From assembly GCA_021154885.1 (NCBI GenBank), contig JAJKHS010000143.1, positions 152,003 to 216,002 of the forward strand: a DNA stretch of 64,000 nt. The letters are read 5' to 3'. Every line of letters starts with the position of its first letter. The first letter of the stretch is position 1. The notes beneath the pieces are model-generated. The model was not told the DNA's origin. It did not search any database and saw only the letters and a program-made list of their open reading frames with translations. The stretch comes from Thermoanaerobaculum sp. (lineage in GTDB: Bacteria > Acidobacteriota > Thermoanaerobaculia > Multivoradales > UBA5704). The position numbers and the translations under genes were made by a program. Positions 32,248 to 40,077 of this stretch are shown piece after piece.

Positions 32248-35200
32248 TCAATCGCATTTCTCAGGTCCGGGCAACGCCTCGCAGGTCTTCCGGTAGGGCT
32301 TGCCGGCGCCAATATAGTTTCGCCATTCGTCACAGGTCAGATTTCGGTTGGCTCTGCGGCAAGCCTCAGCTCTGAGGACGTCCAAGTCCAAGGCATCACC
32401 CAAGTCCCACAGAATGACGGTGTGGTTCTCGCTCGCCAAGGCCAGTCGTTTCCCGTCCGGGCTGAAGGCGACGCTGAAAACCCTACCTTTGTCTCCCGCC
32501 AGCGTGGCCAGCGGCTTGCGGCTATTCATGTCCCACAGGATGGCGGTCCCGTCCCAACTCGCCGAAGCCAGCCGTTTCCCGTCCGGACTGAAGGCCACGC
32601 TCTGCACCAAACCCTTGTGATCCCGCAATGTGGCCAGCGGCTTGCGGCTGTCCACGTCCCACAGGATCACGGTCTTGTCAAAGCTCGCCGAGGCCAGCCG
32701 CTTCCCGTCCGGGCTGAAGGCAACGCTTATAACCCCGTCCTTGTGTCCCACCAGCGTGGCCAGCGGCTTGCGGCTGCCCACATCCCACAGGATCACAGTA
32801 TTGATCTTGTCCCGGCCCGTTGAGGCCAGCCGCTTCCCGTCCGGACTGAAGGCGACGTCTTGGACCCTTGCCCCGTGCCCCTCCAGCGTGGCAAGTGGCC
32901 TGCCGCTGTCCAGATCCCACAGAATCACGGTCCAGTCCTCGCTCGCCGAAGCCAGCCGTCTCCCGTCTGGGATGAAGGCCACGCCAAGGACCGGTGCCTT
33001 GTGCCCTTCCAGCGTGGCCAGTGGTTGCCGGCTATTCATGTCCCACAAAATCAGGGTCCCGGCGTCGCCTGCCGAAGCCAGACGCTTCCCGTCCGGGCTG
33101 AAGGCGACGGCCAAGACCCGGCCGTTGTGCCCCTCCAGCGTGACCAGCGGCCTGCGGCTGTCTACGTCCCACAGGATCACGGTCCCGTCCCGGCTCGCCG
33201 AGGCCAGCCGTTTCCCGTCCGGGCTGAAGGCAACGCTGCAGACCACGCTCTGATGCCTCTCCAGAATGGCCAGCGGCTTGAGGCTGTCCAAATCCCACAG
33301 GATCACGGTCTGGTCCACACTCGCCGCGGCCAGCCGCTTCCCGTCCGGGCTGAAGGCGACGTCAAAGATCGCGCCCTTGTGCTCTAGAGTGGCCAACGGT
33401 TTGCGGCTGTCCACGTCCCACAGGATTACTTCGTCACTCGCGGAGGCCAGCCGCTTGCCGTCAGGGCTGAAGGCGACGCTATTGACCCAATCCTTGTGCC
33501 CCTCCAGCCGAGCCAGCGGCTTGCGGCTGTCCACGTCCCACAGGATCACGGTCTTGTCCCGACTCGCTGAGGCCAGCCGCTTGCCGTCAGGGCTGAAGGC
33601 CACACTATAGACCTCGTCCTTGTGCCCCTTCAGCGTAGCCAGCGGCTTGCGGCTGTCCACGTCCCACAGGATCACGGTCTTGTCCAGACTCGCCGAGGCC
33701 AGCCGCTTGCCGTCCGGGCTGAAGGCCACGCTATAGACCTCGTCCTTGTGCCCCTTCAGCGTGGCCAGCGGCTTGCGGCTGTCCACGTCCCACAGGATCA
33801 CCGTATCGTCCGCACTCGCCGAGGCCAGCCGCTTGCCGTCTGGGCTGAAGGCGACGCCATAGACCGCGTCTGTGTGCCCCGGCAGAAACGCAGATAGATG
33901 TGGGTGGCTCACGAAGCGCCGCAGCAACCCAGCCGACGCCTCGAGTGTCGGAGCGGCCCGAACGGTTTCCAGGTTGAGCAGAAGGGATAGGTCGTATTTG
34001 ACATCCTGAACCCGATCTGCGTTAGCCATCAATTGCGTGATCTCAGCCTCTTTCAGCAACTTGGTGGCTTTCCACGTGGACCACCCGGCAAGCCCTGCGA
34101 GAACGATCACGACGAGCGCTCCTGCCAGCACGAGCGCCGCATTGCGCCGGTTGCGCCGCTGCTGCGCGAGGGCCGCCTCTTCGGCCTCGCGGGCGCGGCG
34201 GTTGTCGCGGCTCTCCTTAACCACGCGGGTCAGCACGTCGTGGGTCAGCTCCAGCCGGCGCACGCTCTGCCGCTCGTCCACCCGCAGCAGGCGGCTGCGG
34301 ATCAGCGCGTCGAGCGCCTCGGAGGTGACGCCGGGCAGGGCCAGCGCGTCCTCCAGGGCGTGGCTGTCGCGATAGCCGCGCTCGGTGATGAGCTCGTCTT
34401 CGACGAACGTCCGCACGGCTGGATCGAGGCCGGCCATGCCGCGCTCGTAGAAGCCCGAGAGGATCTCGCGATCGGCGCCCTCCAGCAGCGCGGGTGTGAT
34501 GCGGTCTAAGGGTGGCTCCGCCTGCTGGCGCTTGTGGTTCAGCTCGCTGCACACCACGCTGAGCAGCGCCGGATCGATTTCGATCCTGGGGGAAATCGCA
34601 CGGATCGACGAATCGTTTTTCCAGGCGAGCCTGATGATCCGCAGCGCGACGTCGTCGTCGACCAGCGCTCCGCCCGCGCGGGTGATCACTTCGTAGGCTT
34701 GGTCGCCGCTCATCAGAAGCAGGCGAAAGCGGTTGTACATGAGGGAGGGCATCTGCCCCTTGAGCCCCTCCATCTCGGCTAAGAAATCTTCACGGAAGCT
34801 CAGCACCAGCTTGACCGTCGAGCGCTTGAAGTCGAAGCCTCTCGCCGCCGTGGAATCGGCTTCCAGCGCCTGCTGGACCGCGTCAGGCGGCCGGTTCTCC
34901 GCCAGGTCGCCCAACTCGGCGAGGAAGGCCGCCGACCGCGACCGGGCCGCCGTGGTCTCCTGGCCGGAGGTGAAGATCTCCTCGAATTGATCGAAGACGA
35001 TCACGGGCGTCACCGGGCGGTTTTTCGCGCTCCAGAATTCCGCGTCGCGCCGGTGGAAGAACGACCACAGGCTCTCCTCCTGGGTGGGCTGGGAAGCTTG
35101 GACCCGCTCGGCCTCGCACGCCGCCTGCAGCCCGCGAAAGACCTGCTCGCGCAGCGGCGGAGCCCCTTCGGCATGGTCGAGGCGCACGTAGACCGGCAGG

Positions 35201-35430
35201 TAGTCCTCGGCGCGCAGCAGCGGGAACAACCCGGCTTTGAGCAGCGATGTCTTGCCCAGCCCCGAGCGCCCGAAAACCACTGTCAGCGGCTCGCGGCGGA
35301 CCAGGCGCAGCAGCTCGGCCGACTCGACCGTTCGGCCATGGAAATATTCGCGGTCCGCTTCGTCGAAGGGATCGAGCCCGGGCCAGGGATTGTCGCGGTT
35401 CAGGGCGGCGTGACGTTCGAGATCGATCAT
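32248..35430 (-). CDS. Membrane-anchored nSTAND NTPase with 12 WD40 repeats
   Basis: A 1,060-residue protein. The nSTAND1-type NTPase has Walker A GRSGLGKT (54-61) and Walker B VIVFDQFEE (143-151), followed by a winged-helix region (LTHDVLTRVVKESRDNR). One transmembrane helix (LVLAGALVVIVLAGLAGW) lies near 427-445. Residues ~517-1010 hold 12 WD40 repeats of ~42 residues, many nearly identical (VAFSPDGKRLASAS). It follows the SIR2-TIR gene after one base, so translation is probably coupled. By analogy with STAND immune proteins, the WD40 part would sense and the NTPase would trigger the partner NADase; this is inferred. Confidence 0.9.
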   Translation of the reverse strand: MIDLERHAALNRDNPWPGLDPFDEADREYFHGRTVESAELLRLVRREPLTVVFGRSGLGKTSLLKAGLFPLLRAEDYLPVYVRLDHAEGAPPLREQVFRGLQAACEAERVQASQPTQEESLWSFFHRRDAEFWSAKNRPVTPVIVFDQFEEIFTSGQETTAARSRSAAFLAELGDLAENRPPDAVQQALEADSTAARGFDFKRSTVKLVLSFREDFLAEMEGLKGQMPSLMYNRFRLLLMSGDQAYEVITRAGGALVDDDVALRIIRLAWKNDSSIRAISPRIEIDPALLSVVCSELNHKRQQAEPPLDRITPALLEGADREILSGFYERGMAGLDPAVRTFVEDELITERGYRDSHALEDALALPGVTSEALDALIRSRLLRVDERQSVRRLELTHDVLTRVVKESRDNRRAREAEEAALAQQRRNRRNAALVLAGALVVIVLAGLAGWSTWKATKLLKEAEITQLMANADRVQDVKYDLSLLLNLETVRAAPTLEASAGLLRRFVSHPHLSAFLPGHTDAVYGVAFSPDGKRLASASADDTVILWDVDSRKPLATLKGHKDEVYSVAFSPDGKRLASASLDKTVILWDVDSRKPLATLKGHKDEVYSVAFSPDGKRLASASRDKTVILWDVDSRKPLARLEGHKDWVNSVAFSPDGKRLASASDEVILWDVDSRKPLATLEHKGAIFDVAFSPDGKRLAAASVDQTVILWDLDSLKPLAILERHQSVVCSVAFSPDGKRLASASRDGTVILWDVDSRRPLVTLEGHNGRVLAVAFSPDGKRLASAGDAGTLILWDMNSRQPLATLEGHKAPVLGVAFIPDGRRLASASEDWTVILWDLDSGRPLATLEGHGARVQDVAFSPDGKRLASTGRDKINTVILWDVGSRKPLATLVGHKDGVISVAFSPDGKRLASASFDKTVILWDVDSRKPLATLRDHKGLVQSVAFSPDGKRLASASWDGTAILWDMNSRKPLATLAGDKGRVFSVAFSPDGKRLALASENHTVILWDLGDALDLDVLRAEACRRANRNLTCDEWRNYIGAGKPYRKTCEALPGPEKCD
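32400..33880 (-). repeat. 126-bp WD40-coding repeat array
   Basis: Twelve copies of an about 126-bp unit encode the WD40 propeller(s). Neighbouring units near 33540-33780 are almost identical in DNA as well as protein, so they duplicated recently or are being homogenised. One unit (near 33420-33450) is short, with SASDEVILWDV lacking the usual D-K-T turn. Confidence 0.85.
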
Positions 35431-35431
35431 C

Positions 35432-36784
35432 TCAGGCCGCCCGTTGCCGGCGGTGGAAGGCGCGCACGAGCTCTTTGAGCAGCTCGGCGACGTCGGCTGT
35501 GATCTTTCCGTCCAGCAAGGTTTTGCCCTGCGCTCGGGTGAAGGCATCCGGCAGCGGGGCGCGATCGATGCGCGTGTCGTCGACCGCCATGGGGACGATG
35601 AAGACCTCGTCCGGTGCCATGCCGCGAGCGAGGTCGGCCGCCTCGTTCCATTCCCACCAGAAGAAGCGACGCCGGTTCTCCTCGCTCAGGGCCTGGCGGG
35701 AGATCACCGGCAGGAACAGCGAGCAGCGCTCGATGCCGCGCCGGATGCTGCGTTTCCAATCCTCTCCCATTTGCAGGGCATACTTGTCGAACCATACCTC
35801 CAGGCCGGCCGCGCGCAGACCCTCGACCAAACGGCCGGCGGCTTCGACGTCTTCATTGGCGTAGCTGACGAAGACCGCCCCGGTTGGAATGTTCCGCGCG
35901 TCCCCGCCCGCCTCCCGAACCTCAGGATTCGCGATCGGTGCTGCCGCCGGATGGCTGTCCTGCCAGCGCCTCGCCAGCTCCGCGACGAACTGTGCCGCGG
36001 TCAACGGGACCACGCGGGCGTCGGAGCTGAAGCTTTCGAGGAACAGGGCCAGCTTGGCGTCGTGTGCGATCTGGTCGCCCACCAGCACGTCCCAGCGCCG
36101 GCGTTTCTGAGATAGCTCGAGGCTCCTGGCGGTGCGCAGGAAAAAGCGCGCGAGCCAGTCCCCGAAGCTGCAACCGAGGATGAGCAGATGATTGCCGCGC
36201 AGCTCGTCGAACAGCATCTTGGGTTGCCGCTGCTTGTCCTGCATGCCATGCATGAGCTCGAGCAGGTCCTCGTCGCAAATGGCATAGTCCGGAGAAGCCG
36301 AGGCCCGCCCCAGGAGATGGAACACCACGGGCCGCTGCAAGTCAGCCTTCGGACAGGCGAGGTCGCGGACGGTGTTCGGCGAGTAGACGATCTGAGCGGC
36401 GCCGAGGGCTTGCGCCAGCAGGGAGTCGAAGGTCAGCGAGACGAACAGGTCGAAGCCGGGAATGCCGGCGAGCGCGCGTAGCGACTCAGGAGGAGTCAGC
36501 GCGGCGTTGCGCAGCATCCTGTGAATCCGGGCGTAGAGCTCCTCTCGTTCTCCACGCCGGCGCAGGTGCAGGGAAACGACGTCGTTGAGGTCGAAGTCCT
36601 CGGGAAGGTCCGCGGCGGGCAGTGCGAGATCGGCAGCCAGCCGCTGCGCCACCCAACGATAGAGGGGTACGTCGCGGTCGCCTTCCCGAACCGTGACGAG
36701 CTCCGAGCCGATGACGGGGATGACCGTCCGGTCCTGGATGTAGTCCAGGAGATTGTCCCAGAAACTCTCTGGCACGTGGGCCAT
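35432..36784 (-). CDS. SIR2-like/TIR fusion protein
   Basis: A 450-residue protein. Residues ~15-265 resemble a SIR2 NADase: VIPVIGSELVTV, SLTFDSLLAQAL, VVFHLLG (catalytic His region) and LLILGCSFGDWLARFF. Residues ~298-430 are a TIR domain: GAVFVSYANEDVEAAGRLV, AGLEVWFDKYALQMGEDW and FFWWEWNEA, where the first Glu matches the usual catalytic position. Both domains can cleave NAD+ in known defence proteins. It is upstream of and coupled to the STAND-WD40 gene. A single polypeptide with both folds recalls Thoeris, which has them on separate proteins. Confidence 0.85.
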   Translation of the reverse strand: MAHVPESFWDNLLDYIQDRTVIPVIGSELVTVREGDRDVPLYRWVAQRLAADLALPAADLPEDFDLNDVVSLHLRRRGEREELYARIHRMLRNAALTPPESLRALAGIPGFDLFVSLTFDSLLAQALGAAQIVYSPNTVRDLACPKADLQRPVVFHLLGRASASPDYAICDEDLLELMHGMQDKQRQPKMLFDELRGNHLLILGCSFGDWLARFFLRTARSLELSQKRRRWDVLVGDQIAHDAKLALFLESFSSDARVVPLTAAQFVAELARRWQDSHPAAAPIANPEVREAGGDARNIPTGAVFVSYANEDVEAAGRLVEGLRAAGLEVWFDKYALQMGEDWKRSIRRGIERCSLFLPVISRQALSEENRRRFFWWEWNEAADLARGMAPDEVFIVPMAVDDTRIDRAPLPDAFTRAQGKTLLDGKITADVAELLKELVRAFHRRQRAA

Positions 36785-36884
36785 GGCCGTGCACCCCTTG
36801 GTTTGGCTAGTCTGTCATCATAGTCTAATTCTACCTTTGCCGGATTGCCCGAACGCGCCGTTGTCAGCGCCCCTTCGGGGCGGA

Positions 36885-37048
36885 CCCTCACTCTCCCAAC
36901 CCTCTCTCTCCCAGCCTCCCCCCCAACCGCCGGGAGAGAGAGGGCTAAAACAGCCTCGCTCTGTTTTTTCTTTTCTTCAGACTAACCACTCCCTCTTCTC
37001 CCGGCGGAAGGGGGGGAGGCTGGGAGAAGAGGGCCGGGGTGATGAGGG
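36885..37048. repeat. Palindromic repeat family B, copy 2
   Basis: An imperfect 164-bp palindrome: CCCTCACTCTCCCAACC at the left, GAGGGCCGGGGTGATGAGGG at the right, and arms around CCGCCGGGAGAGAG and CCCTCTTCTCCCGGCGG. The middle holds a T-rich stretch (CTGTTTTTTCTTTTCTTC) that could act as a terminator. It lies between two divergent genes. The right arm closely matches the copy in rfbC. Confidence 0.8.
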
Positions 37049-37090
37049 CCAACGGCTCGGGAACGCAACCATGGTAGGATCATTCGCTCC

Positions 37091-39214
37091 ATGACTATCC
37101 CCTGGCGGCGGTATGGCCGCCTCTCGGTGATCCTCCCGGTCGCGGCGACGTTGGTGTCGTCTGTCCTCCTCTTTGGCTATGCCATGCGTCAGGAGGACGA
37201 GGCCGTGCTCCGGACCTTCCAGGATCGGGCCCGGACGCTGGCCTCTGCCGTCCGGGTGGGCTGCGACAGTCACCTGGAGATCCTGATCTCCCTCAACGCC
37301 CTGTACGCGAGCGTTCCGACGGTCAGCCGGGAGGAATTCAGCCGGTTCGTGGGCAGGTCGCTCAGCCGGCACCCGGGCATCCGAGGTCTGTCGTGGAACC
37401 CTCGCGTCGAGGCTGCGGACCGCGCACGCTTCGAGGCCGAGGCCGGCACTCCCATCACCCAGCGCGATCCGCACGGGCAGCGCGTGCCGGCGGCGCCGAG
37501 GGCCGAGTACGTGGTGGTGCGCTATGTCGAGCCGGCCACGGACCAGAAGGCCCTGGGCCTCGACGTGGCGTCGGAGCCCGTGCGGCGCGAAGCCCTTTCC
37601 AGTGCCCGCGACACGGGACTGATCGCGGCGACGCGCCCGATCCGGCTGGTCAACGATGGCGCGGACCAGCTCTCCATCCTCCTTTTCGCCCCGGTCTACG
37701 GTGGCGGGACGGTACCCGCGACCGTCGAGGAGCGCCGCCGGCAGATCCGGGGTTATACGACCGGAGCCTTCCGCCTCCAGGACCTGGTGGAGACCGCGAT
37801 CCGGGACCTGCCGCGGGACGGTGTGACGGTCGCCCTGTTCGAAGACCGGGCCCCGGCGGTCCCCGAGCGGCTGTACAGCGATGCCCGGTGGACCTCCAGG
37901 AAAGACGAGGCCGCGGGTGGCCTGGGGTGGCGGGAGCCCTTCGTGTTCGGGGGGCGCAGTTGGGAAGTGCACGTGGCCGCGACGCCCGCCTTCGAGCAAC
38001 GCTACCGGTCGTGGTCCTCCTGGCTGATCCTCCTCGGCGGACTCCTGTTCACCGGGTTGCTCGGCGCCTTCCTCTACGTGGTCACCTCGCGCACGGCCAA
38101 GGCGGAAGAATTGATGGTCCTCCGTACCGCCGACGCGCAGGTGAGCGAGGCGCGGACTCGCGACATCCTGGAGCACATGCTCGGCGGGATGATCACGTTC
38201 AACGAGCAGAGCCGGATCGAGTCGGTGAACCCGGCAGCGGAACGGATCGTCGGCTATCGGGAGGAGGAGCTGATCGGCCGGAGCGTCGCGCTCCTCCTGG
38301 CCGACGCTCCGGCCGGCGATCCGGAGCGGTTCCTCCGGCAGGTACACCGGAAGGCGATCGGCCGGGTGACGGAGCTCTGGGGGCGACGCAAGGACGGCGA
38401 GGTCTTCTACACCGAGGCGGCGCTCTTCGAGTTTGCGGCTCCCGAAGGCCGCCGCTTCGCCTGCAACTTCCAGGACATCTCGGAGCGGCGGGAGGTGGAT
38501 CGCCTGAAATCGGAGTTCGTGTCCACGGTGAGCCACGAGTTGCGCACCCCTCTGACCTCGATCCGCGGCTCCCTGGGCCTCCTGGCGGGCGGCGTGTTGG
38601 GCGACCTCTCACCGCAGGTCCGGGACTTTCTCCTCCTGGCCGAGCGCAATGCGGTCCGGCTCACCGCCCTGATCAACGACATCCTGGATTTCGAGCGCCT
38701 GGACAGCGGCAGGATCGAGATGCAGTGTACGGACGTGGACCTGCAGGCGTTGTTCGAGCAGTCGCTGGAATCGGTGCGCCCCGTTGCGGACGAACACCAG
38801 ATCGCCCTCCTCAGCTCGCCGACCGGGCTCCGGTTACGAGCGGATGGGGCTCGCATCGTCCAGCTTCTGATCAACCTCGTCTCCAATGCGATCAAGTTCT
38901 CGCCACCGGGACGGGAGATCCGGGTGTGGGCCGAGGAGAAGGACGACGACTGGGTGAGGATCTTCGTGAAAGACCGAGGACAGGGCATCCCCGCCAGCTA
39001 CCACCAGAGAATTTTCGAGCGGTTCGTCCACGTCGAGACCGCGGACAAGCGCGACAAGGGAGGAACGGGCCTCGGTCTCGCGATCTGCAAGGCGATCGTG
39101 GAGCAGCACGGGGGACGCATCGGCGTCGACAGCGAGCTCGGAGTGGGGAGCACCTTCTGGTTCGACCTCCCCAGCGCGGCCGGCCGAGAGGCGATGTCGG
39201 AACGGGCCAACTGA
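37091..39214 (+). CDS. CHASE-PAS sensor histidine kinase
   Basis: A 707-residue membrane kinase: a first helix at ~12-30, an extracytoplasmic CHASE domain (~40-290, with IRGLSWNPRV and QRDPHGQRVPAA), a second helix near 310-335, a PAS domain (~355-460, MITFNEQSRIESVNPAAERIVGY), HisKA with phospho-acceptor STVSHELRTPLTS (~477-489), and HATPase_c with N-box LINLVSNAIKF and G-box DRGQGIP and GTGLGLAICK. There is no fused receiver and no response regulator next door, so the partner is elsewhere. CHASE domains bind small external ligands. Confidence 0.93.
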   Translation: MTIPWRRYGRLSVILPVAATLVSSVLLFGYAMRQEDEAVLRTFQDRARTLASAVRVGCDSHLEILISLNALYASVPTVSREEFSRFVGRSLSRHPGIRGLSWNPRVEAADRARFEAEAGTPITQRDPHGQRVPAAPRAEYVVVRYVEPATDQKALGLDVASEPVRREALSSARDTGLIAATRPIRLVNDGADQLSILLFAPVYGGGTVPATVEERRRQIRGYTTGAFRLQDLVETAIRDLPRDGVTVALFEDRAPAVPERLYSDARWTSRKDEAAGGLGWREPFVFGGRSWEVHVAATPAFEQRYRSWSSWLILLGGLLFTGLLGAFLYVVTSRTAKAEELMVLRTADAQVSEARTRDILEHMLGGMITFNEQSRIESVNPAAERIVGYREEELIGRSVALLLADAPAGDPERFLRQVHRKAIGRVTELWGRRKDGEVFYTEAALFEFAAPEGRRFACNFQDISERREVDRLKSEFVSTVSHELRTPLTSIRGSLGLLAGGVLGDLSPQVRDFLLLAERNAVRLTALINDILDFERLDSGRIEMQCTDVDLQALFEQSLESVRPVADEHQIALLSSPTGLRLRADGARIVQLLINLVSNAIKFSPPGREIRVWAEEKDDDWVRIFVKDRGQGIPASYHQRIFERFVHVETADKRDKGGTGLGLAICKAIVEQHGGRIGVDSELGVGSTFWFDLPSAAGREAMSERAN

Positions 39215-39263
39215 ATTTTTGCCATCTTTTCAGCGAAGGCGGTAGAGACGTTCCCAGCCCTGA

Positions 39264-39398
39264 ACGATATCGATTCGCAGGGAGTGCTCCTGGCTCACGC
39301 TCACAGCCGTGGCGGAAAAGAAGACCGAGGGTTTCAAGATCGCCTTCGATTCCAAGGCCCTGGCTGGCGCCAGGCTCGACTGGCTGCTGGTGCGTTGA
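39264..39398 (+). pseudogene. C-terminal remnant of a protein gene
   Basis: A 44-codon frame with no start, reading EKKTEGFKIAFDSKALAGARLDWLLVR before the stop at 39396-39398, given here in its key words: KTEGF, AGARLDW, LLVR. This resembles the C-terminal strand ending of larger secreted proteins in related bacteria. The rest of 39215-39534 shows no gene. A decayed gene is the simplest reading. Confidence 0.4.
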
Positions 39399-39534
39399 GC
39401 ACCGCGCTGGGAGCCCCGAGGGGCCATATCCAGCCGGCATTATGTGCTCTTCCGCGGCCCCTTTCGCGTAGAGAGTCGATCGCCGCGGCGTTCCTGCTCC
39501 TCGCGGCATGTCCCCTCCGTTTGCCGCGCCGGGC

Positions 39535-40077
39535 TTATTGGGTGGGCTCCAGGTCCCGCCTCGGCGTCATCTCGATCTCGGATTTGCACAGCACCCGGCT
39601 GCCGCTGGGGACGTCCTGGGCGACGATGGCATTGACTCCGATGAAGACATCGTCGCCGATCGTGATGTCCCCGATGACCTTGGCGCCGGCTCCGAGGAAG
39701 ATGTTGTCTCCGATCACCGGCATCTTCTCGACTCTCCCGGGGTGGGGCGAGCCGATGGTGACGCCGTGGAGGAGGAGGGCGCCGCGGCCGAGACGGGCGT
39801 AGCCGCCGATCACCAGGCCCGTGCCGTGGCTGATCCGCAGGCCTGGGCCGATCACCGCGCCAGGAGCGATGTCCACGCCGGTCAGGAACTGGTTGTAGCG
39901 CGCGATCAGCGGCCCCAGCACGGGGATCCCCCGGCTCTTGAACCAGTGGGCGATGCGGTACAGGACGACGGCCTGGTAGCCGGTCTCGAAGAGCAGCGAT
40001 TCGATCACATACCAGGGGAACGGCTTGGTCTTGATCTCGCGCAGCCGGCGGGTATCCTCCCGCAGGTTATCGAGCAC
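39535..40077 (-). CDS. Serine acetyltransferase-like hexapeptide protein
   Basis: A 180-residue left-handed beta-helix acyltransferase from the GTG at 40077 (VLDNLREDTRRLREI). The repeats are APGAVIGPGLRISHGTGLVIGG, GALLLHGVTIG and GDNIFLGAGAKVIGDITIGDDVFIGVNAIV, read in six-residue steps; H in ISHGTG is the catalytic CysE position. It lacks most of the N-terminal helical domain of CysE, so it may acetylate a sugar or amino acid other than serine. It overlaps the upstream membrane protein by 11 bp. Confidence 0.85.
   Translation of the reverse strand: MLDNLREDTRRLREIKTKPFPWYVIESLLFETGYQAVVLYRIAHWFKSRGIPVLGPLIARYNQFLTGVDIAPGAVIGPGLRISHGTGLVIGGYARLGRGALLLHGVTIGSPHPGRVEKMPVIGDNIFLGAGAKVIGDITIGDDVFIGVNAIVAQDVPSGSRVLCKSEIEMTPRRDLEPTQ

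Noticed and set aside
39230..39427. Minus-strand frame in the gap after the histidine kinase
   Set aside because: It is low in protein character and opposes the remnant that has a recognisable ending.
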